Below, piece by piece: positions 6,182-6,318 of a DNA stretch of 6,318 nucleotides; position 1 is the first letter of the stretch; the number at the start of each line of letters is the position of its first letter. The stretch is taken from the NCBI GenBank assembly GCA_002421645.1, contig DIST01000048.1:1-6318 (forward strand), in the 5' to 3' direction. Source of the DNA: Flavobacterium sp. UBA6203 (GTDB lineage: Bacteria; Bacteroidota; Bacteroidia; Flavobacteriales; Flavobacteriaceae). The notes below the pieces were generated by a model. The model saw nothing but the letters and a program-made list of their open reading frames with translations, did no database searches and was not told where the DNA came from. Made by a program: the position numbers and the translations under genes.

Positions 6182-6318
6182 TCAAGGAGATAAACGATCT
6201 ATTTTCCAATCGAATTCGTTAGTTAATTTATAACGAATTCTATCGTGTAAACGATTTGGTCTTCCTTGCCAAAACTCTACTTCTACAGGGCGCACTAAAA
6301 AACCACCCCAATGTGCTG
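6182..6318 (-). CDS. pdxH: Pyridoxamine 5'-phosphate oxidase, C-terminal 44 residues (5' end beyond the window)
   Basis: PdxH uses FMN and oxygen to oxidise pyridoxamine or pyridoxine 5'-phosphate to pyridoxal 5'-phosphate, the last step of vitamin B6 coenzyme synthesis and salvage in the cytoplasm. Translating the minus strand from the window edge gives the family's C-terminal signature: HWGG, then Pro-Val-Glu-Val-Glu-Phe-Trp-Gln-Gly, then Asn-Arg-Leu-His-Asp-Arg, then Trp-Lys-Ile-Asp-Arg-Leu-Ser-Pro and stop. The Arg-Leu-His corresponds to the substrate-phosphate and active-site segment (Arg197/His199 in the E. coli enzyme). The family is usually about 210-220 residues, so roughly four fifths of the gene is off the window. 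The stop is at 6182-6184. No sign of a broken frame is seen in the visible part. Confidence 0.93.
   Translation of the reverse strand, partial: AHWGGFLVRPVEVEFWQGRPNRLHDRIRYKLTNEFDWKIDRLSP

Overview
The window looks like chromosomal DNA of a member of the Flavobacteriaceae (phylum Bacteroidota). The base composition is AT-rich and the genes lack Shine-Dalgarno sequences. The proteins point to the same group: a type IX secretion system (T9SS) type B sorting domain, a PorP/SprF-family protein, a PorE-like OmpA protein and two Bacteroidota-style lipoproteins. The genus cannot be fixed from the sequence alone.

Positions 1-4167 hold three genes on the plus strand, tightly spaced (30 bp and 11 bp gaps) and closed by a strong hairpin terminator at 4195-4227. 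The first is the 3' end of a large repetitive secreted adhesin-like protein carrying cysteine-containing HYR/Ig-like repeats and a C-terminal T9SS type B sorting domain. The second is a PorP/SprF-family outer-membrane protein. The third is a multidomain periplasmic protein (TPR, PD40 beta-propeller, carboxypeptidase-regulatory-like, OmpA) with the same architecture as PorE. Together they read as a self-contained module: a cargo, its dedicated outer-membrane partner and a peptidoglycan anchor.

Positions 4168-5294 hold a lone gene for an unrecognised 324-residue lipoprotein, with its own candidate promoter and a leader of up to about 70 nt. A bidirectional hairpin terminator (5368-5403) separates it from a convergent minus-strand gene for a small CAP/SCP-domain (YkwD-like) lipoprotein (5424-5927).

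Positions 5928-6181 are non-coding. They contain a candidate promoter for the CAP gene and a 21-bp perfect inverted repeat that terminates the last gene. That gene is the 3' end of pdxH (pyridoxamine 5'-phosphate oxidase) on the minus strand, cut by the window edge.

I saw no RNA gene, CRISPR array, insertion sequence or phage gene. The most interesting points are the adhesin/PorP/PorE-like cassette, the sharp composition change inside the adhesin repeats, and the orphan lipoprotein. None of these is clear evidence of an undescribed system.
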